DNA from: Neopestalotiopsis rosae
Taxonomy: Eukaryota > Ascomycota > Sordariomycetes > Amphisphaeriales > Sporocadaceae
Direction: 5' to 3'
Assembly (NCBI GenBank): GCA_023078685.1
Contig: JALGAS010000007.1
Location: forward strand, 2,170,001-2,234,000
DNA length: 64,000 nucleotides
Translations under genes and position numbers: made by a program
The notes under the pieces: generated by a model
The model's input: the letters and a program-made list of their open reading frames with translations, nothing else
The model's database searches: none
What the model was told of the DNA's origin: nothing
Shown: positions 43,597-55,278 of the stretch, piece after piece
Numbering within the stretch: position 1 is the stretch's first letter
Layout: every line of letters starts with the position of its first letter

Positions 43597-44965
43597 CACG
43601 ACTTCTTTGGGGTGGAATGGAGTGGGAATCTATTTGGGCGTTGGTTCATGGAGTAGCAGCTCCCCATGCGTTATCAGAGCTATCAGTCAGAACGCGCCTA
43701 CCAGATAGAAAGCCATTCTTGTCGCGGGGCTAAAGCAACTGCAACGCGAAGCGCGTCGTTCATTGACGCTAGAGGACGCAAGGTAGTGTCTAGCGGGGCT
43801 AGCGACCTTCTGGAATTCAGGGTTCATCAAGGGCTTGTTATTAGTTCAGCTCCATGTATTGTGCTGTGCTGTGCCGTTGTTATATTATAGTGCGAAGTAT
43901 CTATCATTCATGTAACCTAGGGAATGCCGCTCGTTGATTGTAGGGAAATGTGAGCTATGGACAATAGTATGCGTGCACACCTTTCATGTCGCATGCGCGT
44001 GCTTGGCTATATCTGTAAAATCGTCATTCTCCAATGCCTCCGCCACAGTTGCCATTCACAATATTCGCATCAGAAAACTCATAGCTCTGTCTCTCAAACA
44101 CTGGCCGATGAGGCATTGCAAAGTCGCTTCACTCTTTGCACAGAAGTCTCTCGAGAATGAAGCTGTGAAGAATGTCAACGAGTCGATTACAGTTCACAGC
44201 CACGATCTTGACGCTATACCGCCCCGAAGATGGAAGCTTGCAAGTATCAACTTGTATATCCAGTTTAGAGGACCGGATCAACATATTCAACAAAACATCC
44301 AGGCATGGTTGGTGATCAGATAGAGGACGGTGGTTTGATCTCCGGCCCAACCAACGCCAATGCAGAATTCGGAGAATGGTCTCAGCTTGGACATTGAATA
44401 ATGATCAAGACCACCACCGCTCAATGGATACATCGCGGACGCCGAGGCTACGTACAGAGTGACTGATTGGTTGTTTCATCAACTGTACCTTAATGTAGTC
44501 TCCAAGACGACTTGCCCGCTTCCGCACCACCCCAGGGCATTTTCAGGGTCTTGTTGGGTGCTAATCCGGCGAGTTTTTAGTACAATTGCTTTTCGGTCTT
44601 GCGCCTGGATCCAGTCCGGACCTGGACCCTTTGGTTATTAGCCGCTATGCAGCCCGCCTCGCTTCCACCAAACAGCAATCACATAAATCATTCGCTCCTG
44701 CCGCTGCAGCCTCAGTCCGTCGTTGTATATCCTGTGTTGATTCCTTCAGTCGATGCTGAAATAAATGTCATTCTCGTCTATTCCTCGCATTGATTTTGCC
44801 GCAATTACTCTGTACACATGATCACTCGTCCATATTGACGGCACAACCCAATCACCCCACATCCAATCAAACGTCGGCCTGCAAGAAACCAGGAACCGCG
44901 CTAATAGAAGATCGGGCCCCTGTGTTGTGAGAGAGATAACAGCCGAAAGGCAGCGCAACTTTAAA
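43597..44965. other. Intergenic, 1.4 kb divergent region
   Basis: Between gamma-tubulin (minus) and the conserved plus-strand gene. One 129-codon frame here starts only at TTG, has no domain and was not accepted. No repeat was found. Confidence 0.45.
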
Positions 44966-46351
44966 ATGGAGAGCGCCGCTCCCTACTTCACCAACAACAT
45001 CTTTTACAGCGGCTTTTCGTCCAGCAAGGAGACGGGAAAACGCTCGAGGCCCGGCACCAGCAACGGCAACAGTGAGCGCCCCAACAATTCTGCCACGACC
45101 GCACCAAAAGAACGCAAAAGCTCGTTCGGCAGGCGGCGATCGTCGTCCCTGACCTCTCCATCCAAGGGTAAACGCCGGCCGAGTTCTTCAGCTGCAGCAA
45201 ATGGAGGCCAGTCTGTGAGCGACGACACGAATCTACCACCGATACCGATTTCCACGCTCTCGGCGTACACTAAGCTCGCAAAAGAGAACGAGGTTGCTGC
45301 ATTGTCACCTACATCGCCAGACTCATTCTCGAGGATGCTCAGCCGGAATACACCCAGTTCCCAGAGTGGTTTTGGCAACATGGCAGGAGTCGCACCCCCG
45401 GCCTTTCCGGCACATCAAGGTAGCATATCCGGGCCTTCACTCCCTCAGGAGTCGAACATCATATACAGTCATCTGCAAGAGATTGCGAATAAGAGGATAT
45501 CTACGCTAGATTATCTACGAAAAGCGTGCGTACCCAACAGCAAGCAATGCATTGCGAGGCTTGCCTCGGAGAGCTACTCAACTTTGTCATGGCCCTTACT
45601 AACGCGTGTACATAGTCACGATGGACGAGTTTATTGGTTTAATACTATGCTTTTCGACAAGCCCGACCTGGCGAGAATGCCATATTTTGATCCGCGAAGA
45701 TTAGCACGACGGGCTGCCAATTATCTCCTTCTTGGACTTTCCCTGCCAACAGTCATTGATCTAAATTCTTCGACGCCTCTCGAGTTTCTGCGCTCTCTGC
45801 ACATACTGCTTACAGAATTCGAGTCCTTCCAGCAAATACATTCCGAGACAGGAACAAATGCATCATCTCTGTCACGCGCAAGGCTACCACAAATGTTTCG
45901 CCGCGGGCCGGCAGGAAAAGGCCGTAGGACGAGTGCCGCCGGAGACATGAGCTTTTACAGTGAAATCAACGGCAGTGGTCACAGCGGCGGTGCTACTCAG
46001 ACACCAAATTCGGTGATATCCTTTGGGCTTGGCAGCGAGGGCAACGACTTGCTTCCTGGCGAGGAGTACACCCATCTACTCACACCATCACTCCCCTTTG
46101 ATCCAGACTTTTTCGAAACGTTTGCAACCTTGTGTGACATGCTCATCGACTGCTACTCCAAACTCATGTCCCTACTACCCAGTCCCCGCGAGTGCACGCC
46201 CACAATTGCCGAGTTATTCACCAAGGTTGATAGCAAGGTGCGGAAGATCATCATCCAGGGTGTAGTCAAAGAATTCGAGGATACCAGCAGGGCCACTCTC
46301 AAGCAAGAAGTCAGCAACGTAGGGAAGGTTGTCCTGGGCGGATTGATGTAA
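44966..46351 (+). CDS. Conserved ascomycete protein of unknown function (431 aa)
   Basis: Proposed exons 44966..45525 and 45616..46351. The 90-nt intron (GTGCGT donor, ACTAAC branch site, CATAG acceptor, phase 2) contains no stop, so the unspliced frame is also open (461 aa). The splice gives LDYLRKA-HDGRVYWFNT, which resembles relatives as I recall them. The N-terminal 150 residues are Ser/Arg/Pro-rich and disordered (KSSFGRRRSSSLTSPSKGKRR). The rest looks globular and helical: IIYSHLQEIANKRISTLDYL, DPDFFETFATLCDMLIDCYSKL, SKVRKIIIQGVVKEFEDTSRA. No known domain or membrane segment was found. Function is unknown; a regulatory or scaffold role is only a guess. Confidence 0.72.
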   Translation: MESAAPYFTNNIFYSGFSSSKETGKRSRPGTSNGNSERPNNSATTAPKERKSSFGRRRSSSLTSPSKGKRRPSSSAAANGGQSVSDDTNLPPIPISTLSAYTKLAKENEVAALSPTSPDSFSRMLSRNTPSSQSGFGNMAGVAPPAFPAHQGSISGPSLPQESNIIYSHLQEIANKRISTLDYLRKACVPNSKQCIARLASESYSTLSWPLLTRVHSHDGRVYWFNTMLFDKPDLARMPYFDPRRLARRAANYLLLGLSLPTVIDLNSSTPLEFLRSLHILLTEFESFQQIHSETGTNASSLSRARLPQMFRRGPAGKGRRTSAAGDMSFYSEINGSGHSGGATQTPNSVISFGLGSEGNDLLPGEEYTHLLTPSLPFDPDFFETFATLCDMLIDCYSKLMSLLPSPRECTPTIAELFTKVDSKVRKIIIQGVVKEFEDTSRATLKQEVSNVGKVVLGGLM

Positions 46352-47864
46352 TACGACTTGGGTGATGGCGTCCTTGTAAGACTAGCCATCGCACCCCATT
46401 TGAAGGAGGGCAAAGGCAAGAGCTGTGGTCAACATTGCGAATGATTTTCTGTCCCAGGTCTTGTGGCGTTATGGAGTTTAAGCACTTTGAAGGGATGATA
46501 CCATGAAATTTATGTCCTTTAATGACAAATAACCGGTTATTTCATGTACCGGAAAACTTTGCAAGATCAAGGCTTCTTAATAATTAACTAATAATGAGCA
46601 CTTAATGATTATTTCCTCTCATGGCAAGATACTACAGGGGTTTATTGTTTGATAGAGCTCAAGGGCAGCACTCGCTGATCACATAAGCAAAGCCTATTGT
46701 ATATTGTTCATCAGATACCATAACGCATTTTAGGTCGCTCAAGGGCTCGCCCGTAGGTCCGCCTCAGTGCTTGACTCTAATATCGTATATCATCACCTGA
46801 ACAGTGTTGTGTCAAATCCTGATCAAGGGCGACCAGAAGTCAAGCGGAACATCCAAAGACTTCCTTTGAAGCCCAGAGTTTAAAGTGAAAAAGATGTCTG
46901 CTTGGCGACCAGAGGTCCAAACACCAAGTCGACAGTGACAACAGTCCCTCTCGCACCAAGAATGAGCCCCATCGAGTAACCTTTGCTCCTGAAGGGGCGC
47001 AGGCAATCGCATAACTATCAATCTCGACGAAAAGTGCCGCAACCCGTCCCTAAGACACTTCAGCCCACGGCCAAGCAGTCATCATACACGCCCTCCAGAC
47101 TCTCGTCTCAACCGGTTGCACCAAAGCTGCGGACTCATATCTTCATCTCTGTGCTGCTGATGACGTGGAGAGACAAGAAAGGGGGGTGGATGTGCAGATG
47201 TAGCGACAACCTGGGGCGATCTGAAGCGGTGCATGGGCAGTAGGGAGGACGTAAGCCGCTGTGCTTTTATGGCGGCGCGTTTCCGCTATTCCCTGGAATA
47301 AATTCCAGAGATGTCCGGGGACTTTCTCCCAAAGCTGAAGTAAGATGCGAGAGATCACCGAAAAGGCGATCTCTCTGTTGTAGCTTCGATGGCGATTTTT
47401 TGGGCGAGAGGAAACTGTTGTGAGGAAGAAGGGAGAAAGGCTAGTCGAGCGAGCTCAAAATTTTCTTTTATTTCATGTTGACGCACCGCGTGGATGGAGC
47501 TTTGGGTGTGGGGCTATTGGCAAAGCTTCTGGGTGGGACACGCTGGTTGCAAGTGCTGCTTGCTCTGCAACGCACGCTGCAATGGTAGGCGACAGGCGCT
47601 GAAATCGTGGGGTGCGTGTAGCAGCACCTTTTGGACGCCGGGAAAATTCCGACCATCTGGGAGCTCGATGCCGTTTGGAGCTACAGCAAAGCACGACGGG
47701 CGACGGCATTCAGACTCTTTGGTCCACAACAGTTATTGCAACCATTCATACAATCAACAATCACGTTGCGATTGATTTTGTCAAGACTTCAAGGCCTCGA
47801 CCGTCTGCCACTCTGAAGAATTTTGGTTACGAGCATCTTCACCGACCGCGAACAAACTCCCAAC
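46352..47864. other. Intergenic, 1.5 kb
   Basis: 3' flank of the unknown conserved gene and the upstream region of RAE1. No supported coding frame, tRNA or repeat. Confidence 0.5.
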
Positions 47865-49001
47865 ATGTCAGGCCTTTTTGGCAGCAGTGCCACGCCGGCA
47901 GCAACTACATCCAACACCCAAGGAGACCTCTCCAAGGATGTCGAGGTGTCCCAGCCCCCCGAGGATACTGTCACCGACCTTGCCTTCTCGAGCGCTGCAG
48001 ACTTGCTTGCTGTTCCCAGCTGGGACAAGAAGGTGCGCATATACGAGATCAACGCCCAGGGCCAGAGCCAAGGCAAGCATATGTACGAGCATGAGGGTCC
48101 CGTGTTCAGTGTAGACTGGTCAAAGGTAGGACGCGAGTAATTCATACAGCTATAAAAGTGAGACTGACCGATCGTGTCATGACAGGACGGAACCAAGCTC
48201 GTCTCAGCAGGCGCGGATAAGAAGGCCATGCTCTGCGATGTAGCGACAGCCCAGCAAACCCAGATCGCTGCCCATGATCAGCCCATCAAATGCGCCCGCT
48301 TCTTCGAGTCGCCGCAGTCCAATAGTTCCATGGTTGTAACAGGTTCGTGGGACAAGACTATCAAGTACTGGGACTTGCGAAGCTCCACTCCAGTTGGAAC
48401 TGTCACCGCACAGGAGCGGATATACACCATGGACGTTCGCAACAATTTGCTTGTCGTGGGAACTGCCGACCGATATATCAATGTCATCAACTTGTCAGAT
48501 CCTCTCAAGTTCTACAAGACGCTACAGAGTCCCCTAAAGTGGCAGACGCGAGTAGTCAGTTGCTTCACTGACGCCTCTGGCTTTGCCATTGGTTCGATTG
48601 AAGGACGTTGTGCAATTCAATATGTCGAAGAGAAGGATGCCACTAGCAATTTCTCCTTCAAGTGTCATCGCGATCCGCCACAGGGCAATGTCACCAACGT
48701 TTACTCTGTCAACGACATCTCGTTCCATCCTCAACATGGCACCTTCAGCACTGCTGGTAGTGATGGCACCTTCCACTTCTGGGACAAAGATGCCAAGCAT
48801 AGGCTGAAGGGTTATCCATCCGTGGGAGGAAGTATCGTCGCCACTACCTTCAACGCTAATGGCAACATTTTTGCGTATGCCGTCGGCTACGATTGGAGCA
48901 AGGGACACCAGGGCAACCAGCAAAACTATCCAAACAAGATCATGCTTCATCCTATTCAGGGAGAGGAATGCAAACCACGACCCAACCCTAAGAAGCGTTA
49001 G
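47865..49001 (+). CDS. RAE1: mRNA export factor Rae1/Gle2, WD40 protein (358 aa)
   Basis: Exons 47865..48125 and 48186..49001; a 60-nt intron (GTAGGA donor, ACAG acceptor, phase 0). A short N-terminus rich in Ser/Thr (MSGLFGSSATPAATTS) precedes WD40 repeats: DTVTDLAFSS...SWDKKVRIYE, GPVFSVDWSKDGTKLVSAGADK, MVVTGSWDKTIKYWDLR, QERIYTMDVRNNLLVVGTADR, then the Rae1-specific ESPLKWQTR-like block QSPLKWQTRVVSCF and the loop NVYSVNDISFHPQHGTFSTAGSDGTFHFWDKD. Family role: it binds the GLEBS motif of a nucleoporin at the nuclear pore and promotes mRNA export. Length is normal for the family. Confidence 0.96.
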
Positions 49002-50012
49002 GAGCAACCACCGGGACTCGTATCAAAACAGAAATCTCTCGAGCCCGAGCCGAAGAGGGTAAAATAACCTCAGATGCCTGGGCCGAATCGGAGAAGCGAG
49101 AAAGATCTTTGTTCTACTTCAATGTTGTTTGTTCCAGAGGTTACCCAAGGTACTCGAGTACCCGACGCTCGCCAACTAGCAATCCCCGAGCGCAGGAAAG
49201 GGTTTCCATCAAGTTGATCGAGCAACGCTAGACAGTAAAAGGTAATGACCAAGGAGTCTGAGAGTAATTTTAATGCGGTGTTTTATATTGGCCTATACCA
49301 AGTGACCCGCTGTCAATCTGTTCGATTCGCTTGACAGCCAAGGGATGGAAAGAAAAGATTGTAGGCAGTTTTTGAGCGAAGCATTAAATCGTCGATTTCG
49401 CAAACGGCGGGCAGTGAACGAAAGATACTGCCATTGCAAGAAATTAGGAGGCAAAACATGCTTCATTGTGTTTATTTATTACCGGTATGGCGTTCCAAGG
49501 TTACATTACTGGTAGATCATAGGTAGCATAAAAACGAATTTTTCTTTCACATTTACAAGGGTTACGATGTTGTATACGAGCGTGTTACTAGTCCGACCAC
49601 TGCAAATAATAAGTACGTCAAGTTATCAACGGCAACACGATTATTTGGTACGATGATCACGAATATTAGAGACGGAGTGTACATTTTCGCACCCTTATTC
49701 ACAGCCCTGGCTTTCGTCTTGATCATTGCACATGGTGCTCAAATAGATAATCCTGCGGTCGACGCCTTGATATATAAATTATTGCCTCGTGCGCTGGCTC
49801 GGTACCGATGCTGTACAATTCTTGACAGTCATTTCGCATGAAAGCTCGAGGCGTCTTGCAAGTCAACCGGCTGAACACACAACCCCTGCTCTTACATCCT
49901 CGGAGAACATTGGACGCCGCGAAACGTCTGATGGCTCTGTAAATGGTCTATAATTGAAAAAAATCTACAAGAGTATAATGCAAACAAAACACGCTGGCTC
50001 AAATGTCTAACG
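49002..50012. other. Intergenic between convergent genes, 1 kb
   Basis: 3' flanks of RAE1 (plus) and the FAD monooxygenase (minus). No supported frame. Confidence 0.5.
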
Positions 50013-51424
50013 CTAATTTGCAATTCTTACCAGCAAATCCTTCCTGGCCGTTGCCACAAACTCGGCGACATCCACATCGCCAATCTTTGAGACTCTCTCG
50101 TTGATCTCGTGCTCAATCTTCTTAAAGTCGCGACCAACACCCTCGGCCCGCCACTCGTAGCAGTCACCAATAAACCGGCTGCTTTGCACCAGCCAGTGTG
50201 AGCGTTCCCGGCGCACTTTGTCAAAGGTCGCAAAGACGGCTTCGAGCTGGCTACGACCCTGCACATTCTCGTCCGCAAGCAGCTCTGCCATGACAAGGCT
50301 GTCCTCCACGCAGAAGCCGGCACCGGCACCATGGTGTGGTGATGTGGCGTGAGCTGCGTCTCCAGTCACACAGATGCGTCCTTTGAAGAATTGAGGCACA
50401 GGGTGGGCGCCAGTGTCAAAGATTGCCCACTAGAATACGAGTCAGCTTTCCCTCTGCTTTGGGTATAACGATCGCGGCTCGAATCAGGACACACGTACCA
50501 CATCAAGCTCCTTGTTGGTGAGCTTGAGAAGACTCGTCACATTGTGTCCATAGCCCTTGAAGTCGCGTAGGGCGTCTTCCTGCTTGGCCCGCCTCGTCAA
50601 CCTCTCAAAATCGGGCCATTCGTCCTCCGTGGTTCGGAAGGCTACAATGTTGAGCTGCTTGCCGCCAGCCACGGGAAAGGTCAGTACGTGGCCGTCGGGG
50701 CCCATCTATTGCAAATGTTAGTTGTCATGGTCATGAATATCACGCGAGAACCGTCTTTGATATCACGTACAAACATGTAAGAGTTTTGTGCCCGTTCTTC
50801 GCCGATAGCTTCGATTGCCTTCTCCATTGGCACTAGGCCACGGTACGCGTACTTGTGCGTATAAGACGGGTGCGCCGAGGGATGGTCTTCACCAACAATG
50901 ATCTGTCGCACGCGAGACTTGATACCATCGCATCCAATAACAGCGTCTGCAGTAGCTTTGGAACCATCCTTGAACGACATAACCAGCTTCCCGTCCTCGC
51001 CTTCTTCAATATGCTGCAGCCGCTTGCCGAACTGGGCCTTGTCAGCGGGCAGCAGCTTGACCAGTTCATCGAGGTAGTGAGCGCGGTGAACACCGTTCTG
51101 GCCAAGGCTGGTGCGGATGGTAAAGGCGACTTCACTATCATTCCCCTCGGTGCCGTCAATGTAATCGAACCAGACGTCCCGCTTGGATTCCCACCCGTTG
51201 CCTGTACACACACGCTGGAAAGCCTCGTAGACACCAGGGTGGATGGCCTTCATGGCTTGCACGGCGTTGGGGCTGAAGGAGACGCCGGCGCCAATTTCGC
51301 CAAAGTGTGCTGCGCTTTCGTACAGCGTAAAAGGGATCTCGCGGCGGTGCAGCGCGATCGCCAAGGTCAGACCGGCGATGCCACCGCCGATGATGGCCAA
51401 CTCAAAGTCTTTGGACGGTGCCAT
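50013..51424 (-). CDS. FAD-dependent monooxygenase, salicylate-hydroxylase-like (425 aa)
   Basis: Exons (minus) 51424..50771, 50705..50499 and 50429..50013; introns of 65 and 69 nt (both GTACGT, phase 0). The class A flavoprotein hydroxylase signatures are complete: GGGIAGL (dinucleotide fold, residues 13-19), the DG motif GCDGIKSRVR, and the GD motif CVTGDAAHATSPHHGAGAG. The substrate is probably a small aromatic or polyketide-like ring; NAD(P)H and O2 are used. It resembles fungal salicylate 1-hydroxylase-type enzymes, but the substrate is not fixed by the sequence. No other biosynthetic genes adjoin it, so a catabolic role is slightly favoured. The C-terminus has no membrane helix. Confidence 0.9.
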
Positions 51425-53026
51425 GGCTCAAGTGGTGATACAATTCCACAAAATGAAGAATGAGTTTAAGTCGATTTGATCGGTTCTACAATGTCTATTG
51501 TCTTGGCTGTTCTCGAGAAGGGATGCGGGCCAGGCTCCTATATATGGGGAGGCCGTGGGTATACATCTCCTCAGGAGTAGACCGTTTACTACTATTACCG
51601 ACTATTTTCACCCCGGTACTCGGCTCGGCTGCGGTGAACATGAGAACAGGGGGGTCTTACTATCGTCAAAATGCAACTCGCCCTACGAGGTCGTTGCTCG
51701 CATCACTACTGTCAAGAGCAACTCGAATTATCCAATTGCATACATGACGTAACTAGAAGGCGGATATTAGTGGTTGCGACGGAGCGTCTTTCAGCGTGAG
51801 TTGCTTAGGGCCGGATTTCCCTATAGTGGAGATATTTCGCTATGGAATGGCTAAAGAATTCGGCAGTTGGCCGCCGCGTGACCCAATTCCCAATCATGCA
51901 GAAAGTCGATATTCATGAACAAGTAAAAATGTATATTCGTCGTGCCTATCGGGGGATTCTTGGCCAGAAAGTATTCCGCTCCGATGTGACATTTTTCACA
52001 AACTTTCATTTGTCCGCCTTTACGCGCTGTAAGCCACTTGCTTTGTGCTCGCCATGATCAATGAACATGGCGACTCCGACTGCATCCCGGGCTGCTCGGA
52101 TGACCCGCGCCTCAGTCATCGCGCAAAGCACAGCGCCCAGATTTTGGGTAGAGCGCAATGCTTGGATATGGTCTACCGAAGATGCGAAAGCGCCGAATTA
52201 GCCACCGCCCTTCTATGATGGGCCAATCCGGCTGGGATGAATACTAATAATGGGCATCGTCAATACTAAATCCGACGTATGATGGGGGGTGTGGATACCC
52301 GGCCGTTGGAGGTTTTGCGCCTTACTCCGCGTTTTCTAAATCCGATCCGATGGCTCAAAGGAGTAAGGACACCCGATCTCAAGGCCAGAGACACCGGAGG
52401 AGTCGAAACAAGCTTTATCTTTCTGTACTGCAAATCAAAACATCAGGTTCACGACAGTAAAACCACTCTGTACACTCAATTCAGATACCTTGTTCGTTAT
52501 CCAGCTGTAACTTTCTAGAGTGATCAAGTGCAGGCCATCGAAAGACGTGTGGTGGCATTTGCTTCAATGTCCTCAGTGGTAGTCTGGTGTATCAGGCCAA
52601 GTGAGACGAGTGTTTGGACTAAAGCAGCTTTCTACTAATAGTCAAGTCCATTATGCCTGAAAGAGAATCTGCCAAGTTCAATGAATTGTTCACGGGACTA
52701 CAACAGTAGTGTTCATCGGCGTGGTCAACTTCTCGCGTGGGGAATGGGTGGGTTGTAGATCTTTTCTCCGCGTTTTACGATTATATACTTGGAAGTTGGC
52801 TGATAGTCCCACAAAGACCGGCGCGTTCTTGTCATCTAGCCTGCATCTGTCAACTGCTTAGTATAATAGCATCGATACAGTGGTCGGTGGATCTAGACTG
52901 GAGATGGAAGAGCTTCTAATAACGACGTGAGTTTGACCTGGGAGTGATCGCATCTGATGTTTGTAATTCTGGTTCCTCCATCATTCCTGGAAATGCAGCG
53001 CTCTTTACTAATTCTTTCATCAACGA
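51425..53026. other. Intergenic, 1.6 kb
   Basis: Upstream region of the FAD monooxygenase (minus) and 3' flank of the NLP gene (minus). Short frames only; no supported gene, repeat or RNA. Confidence 0.5.
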
Positions 53027-53855
53027 CTAAAGCTCAGCCTCTGCCAAGTTGGACTCAAAGTTGGCATCGATAAAGGGCACATTGGCATCTTTGCAAAGAT
53101 TAGTACTGCTTAAGGTTTCGAGGGTTTATGGATACTCACCACCCCAGTCCTTGTCGGCCAAAGCCTCTTGGGCGACCGTGGGAAGCGAATCCCAAGCAAT
53201 CAGCGGCTGTGTACCCCCAACCGTGTCGGTGAAGCCCAGAGAGTGGTCGAGAATATCATACGCAGTGTAGTACTTGATCAAAGGAGAATCACCACTCAGA
53301 TCCGGGTCCGTGGATGTGACATAGTCGCCGTGGTAAGACGCGGCAACACCCAACAGAGTGGCATCGGATGTGTCATCGGAAAGCCAGACCACAATGCCCT
53401 CCCAGTCATAGCGGTGGCCAACTCCAACGAGGGATTCGAGCCATGAGGGTTCGTCCTTGGGGAAGTACCAACTATACATAATGGCAAAGGCATCGTTGTA
53501 AGACTCGGCACGGGCGTAGACTTGGCCGGTGCTAGAGTCGCAGTCGCCACTGGGGTCACCCGACGGGGCCAAACCAGCACTTTGGAGGTCACAATCAACA
53601 AAAATCCTAGAATCACGATAATTGTGGCACGACTCACCTGGTGTTGCCATCCTCGTCAACAGCCGGGAACGGTACACAGCCGTCTACGACATAGAGCGTG
53701 GGCTTCCACTTCAGCATAAGCTCACCGATAGTGGTATCGGGGACGGTCTCGTCAAAGCCGACCACGGCGTCATGGTCGATATCAGCACGCTTGACGCTCT
53801 GAGGTGCAGCAAGAGCTGCACTGACGAGTGCCAGCAACGAGACCTGGGTGAGCAT
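53027..53855 (-). CDS. NPP1-domain (NLP) secreted protein, type 1 (239 aa)
   Basis: Exons (minus) 53855..53638, 53579..53140 and 53088..53027; introns of 58 and 51 nt (both GTGAGT). A signal peptide (MLTQVSLLALVSAALAAP) leads to the necrosis- and ethylene-inducing-like fold. Two conserved cysteines (Cys60 and Cys86) fit type 1. The family heptapeptide, canonically GHRHDWE, reads GHRYDWE here (residues 127-133), so the second His is Tyr. Other landmarks are AIMYSWYFPKD and the C-terminal NVPF. Family knowledge: some members bind plant sphingolipids and are cytolytic on dicots, while many are non-cytolytic; activity of this variant cannot be predicted. A TATA box and a CCG-N6-CGG palindrome lie upstream. 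Confidence 0.9.
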
Positions 53856-53965
53856 TCTGAACTTTTCCGTGCGATATTCCTGGCTTGGGAGGCGTGGCTT
53901 ATTCGAGTCGCGTGCGCAACTTGCAGCGGCGGCAGCAGAAGAAAACGGGATATGCCCGCCTCCTT

Positions 53966-53973
53966 TTTATATA
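53966..53973 (-). promoter_or_regulatory. TATA box (TATATAAA, minus strand) of the NLP gene
   Basis: TATATAAA on the minus strand, 111 bases upstream of the ATG at 53855. Confidence 0.55.
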
Positions 53974-53991
53974 TATTTGTCAAAGGAGTCC

Positions 53992-54005
53992 GCCGTTGCA
54001 ACGGC
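53992..54005. promoter_or_regulatory. 14-bp palindrome GCCGTTGCAACGGC (CCG-N6-CGG)
   Basis: A perfect palindrome about 137 bases upstream of the NLP ATG, just before the TATA box. CCG-N6-CGG is the everted half-site arrangement bound by some Zn2Cys6 dimers; the cognate factor is unknown. Confidence 0.45.
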
Positions 54006-55278
54006 TAGGCGACGGCGTGGTGAGTGCTCGGTACGGCATTGGCTCGTCACTGTTGAAGAATCCGCATTGAAAGCGACCCATGTAGTTGTACATCCACGTG
54101 GGCACCACCATTCGCCAATCTCTTGTCCATCAGCCATTGCCCCAGGGGCCCAGCGGTGCACTCAGCGGTAGACCGAGCTGGAATTGGCACAGCGCCGATC
54201 GGAATGTGCAGAATCTGGGAATCCTAGTACGCAAGTGGGTTGCGTATGCCCTCCCGGCCGGCAGCGCGTGTTTGTCACGCAGGATCACGGGTCAAGATCA
54301 TCGCCAGCGATGGTCGCTTAAGAGTTTCCCAACTTCCCAGTGTAGAAGAAACTGGGGAACCCAGGGGAAGATCGAGCCGCACTTCTTGGCACTCTGGAAA
54401 TTGGGAGAGCCCTTTCAGGCGAATAAGACGGGCACTACCGAGAGGCCCTAGCGACCTTTCGAGTCCAACTCCGCGATATGGTCGTCATCAGCGGCCAGGG
54501 TCACCGTGGAACATTCATGCGAATTGCTGACTATTCAAGGAATGGGTTCAATCCATCAGATGGCATATGCCATCAAAATCGATCCTCACTGGTGGTTTAA
54601 ATTGAAACGTGATTTTAGCCCTGCTTAACAGCTCGCTAACCCACACCAAATTCTCCGTGTCCCCGCAGAATGTCGGTCGATTATACTTGCACTGCGCTAA
54701 CATGACGGGAAATGCTTGAACCGTTACGAATTATGCCAGCTTCTATGTATGGGCCGTGATGCTTTTTATATCAACGGCCAAGCGGGATTGTATTCTCAAC
54801 GTCAAGCTATCGGATCGCATCTTCTTGTCAAAAGTCGCAATCGAGTCTTGAGAGTCTACAGGTTACAGTTCAAGGAGCTCACAACGGAGTAAAGGTTTCC
54901 AAAACAATGCTTTTGTCTTCATCTAGCGCACTAACTCTGTACGCAGTGCTCAATTGAAATTGAAATTGGCACCTTTGATATGCCCGCTACGTCGTAAAGC
55001 GCAATAGTGTGGTAACCAGCTTTTTATTATTAACACAGAAGATTTATTTCTGTCAAACTCATTAATGTCACATAGATTGTGTTCTAGTAGCATGTAACGT
55101 TGTGCTATCAAGTCTCCCATTCATAGCACTCTGACCCCACAACCGCTGTCTCCATGGGGTAGTGCAACATTCCTCGCCTCGGCTACTTGGCTTGAATGAA
55201 TGAAATATACACGGCATGTTTTTTCGCCTGCTAGTTATAGGACCTGCGTAAGACTATCAGATCTATTGATTTGGGACC

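Larger units (their letters stand above)
53856..55278. other. Intergenic, 1.4 kb
   Basis: Upstream region of the NLP gene and 3' flank of the GH43 gene, both on the minus strand. It contains the TATA box and palindrome listed separately. No supported frame. Confidence 0.5.

Noticed and set aside
43934..44323. 129-codon plus-strand frame
   Set aside because: It starts only at TTG, its composition is not protein-like in a recognisable way, and there is no splice-consistent extension.
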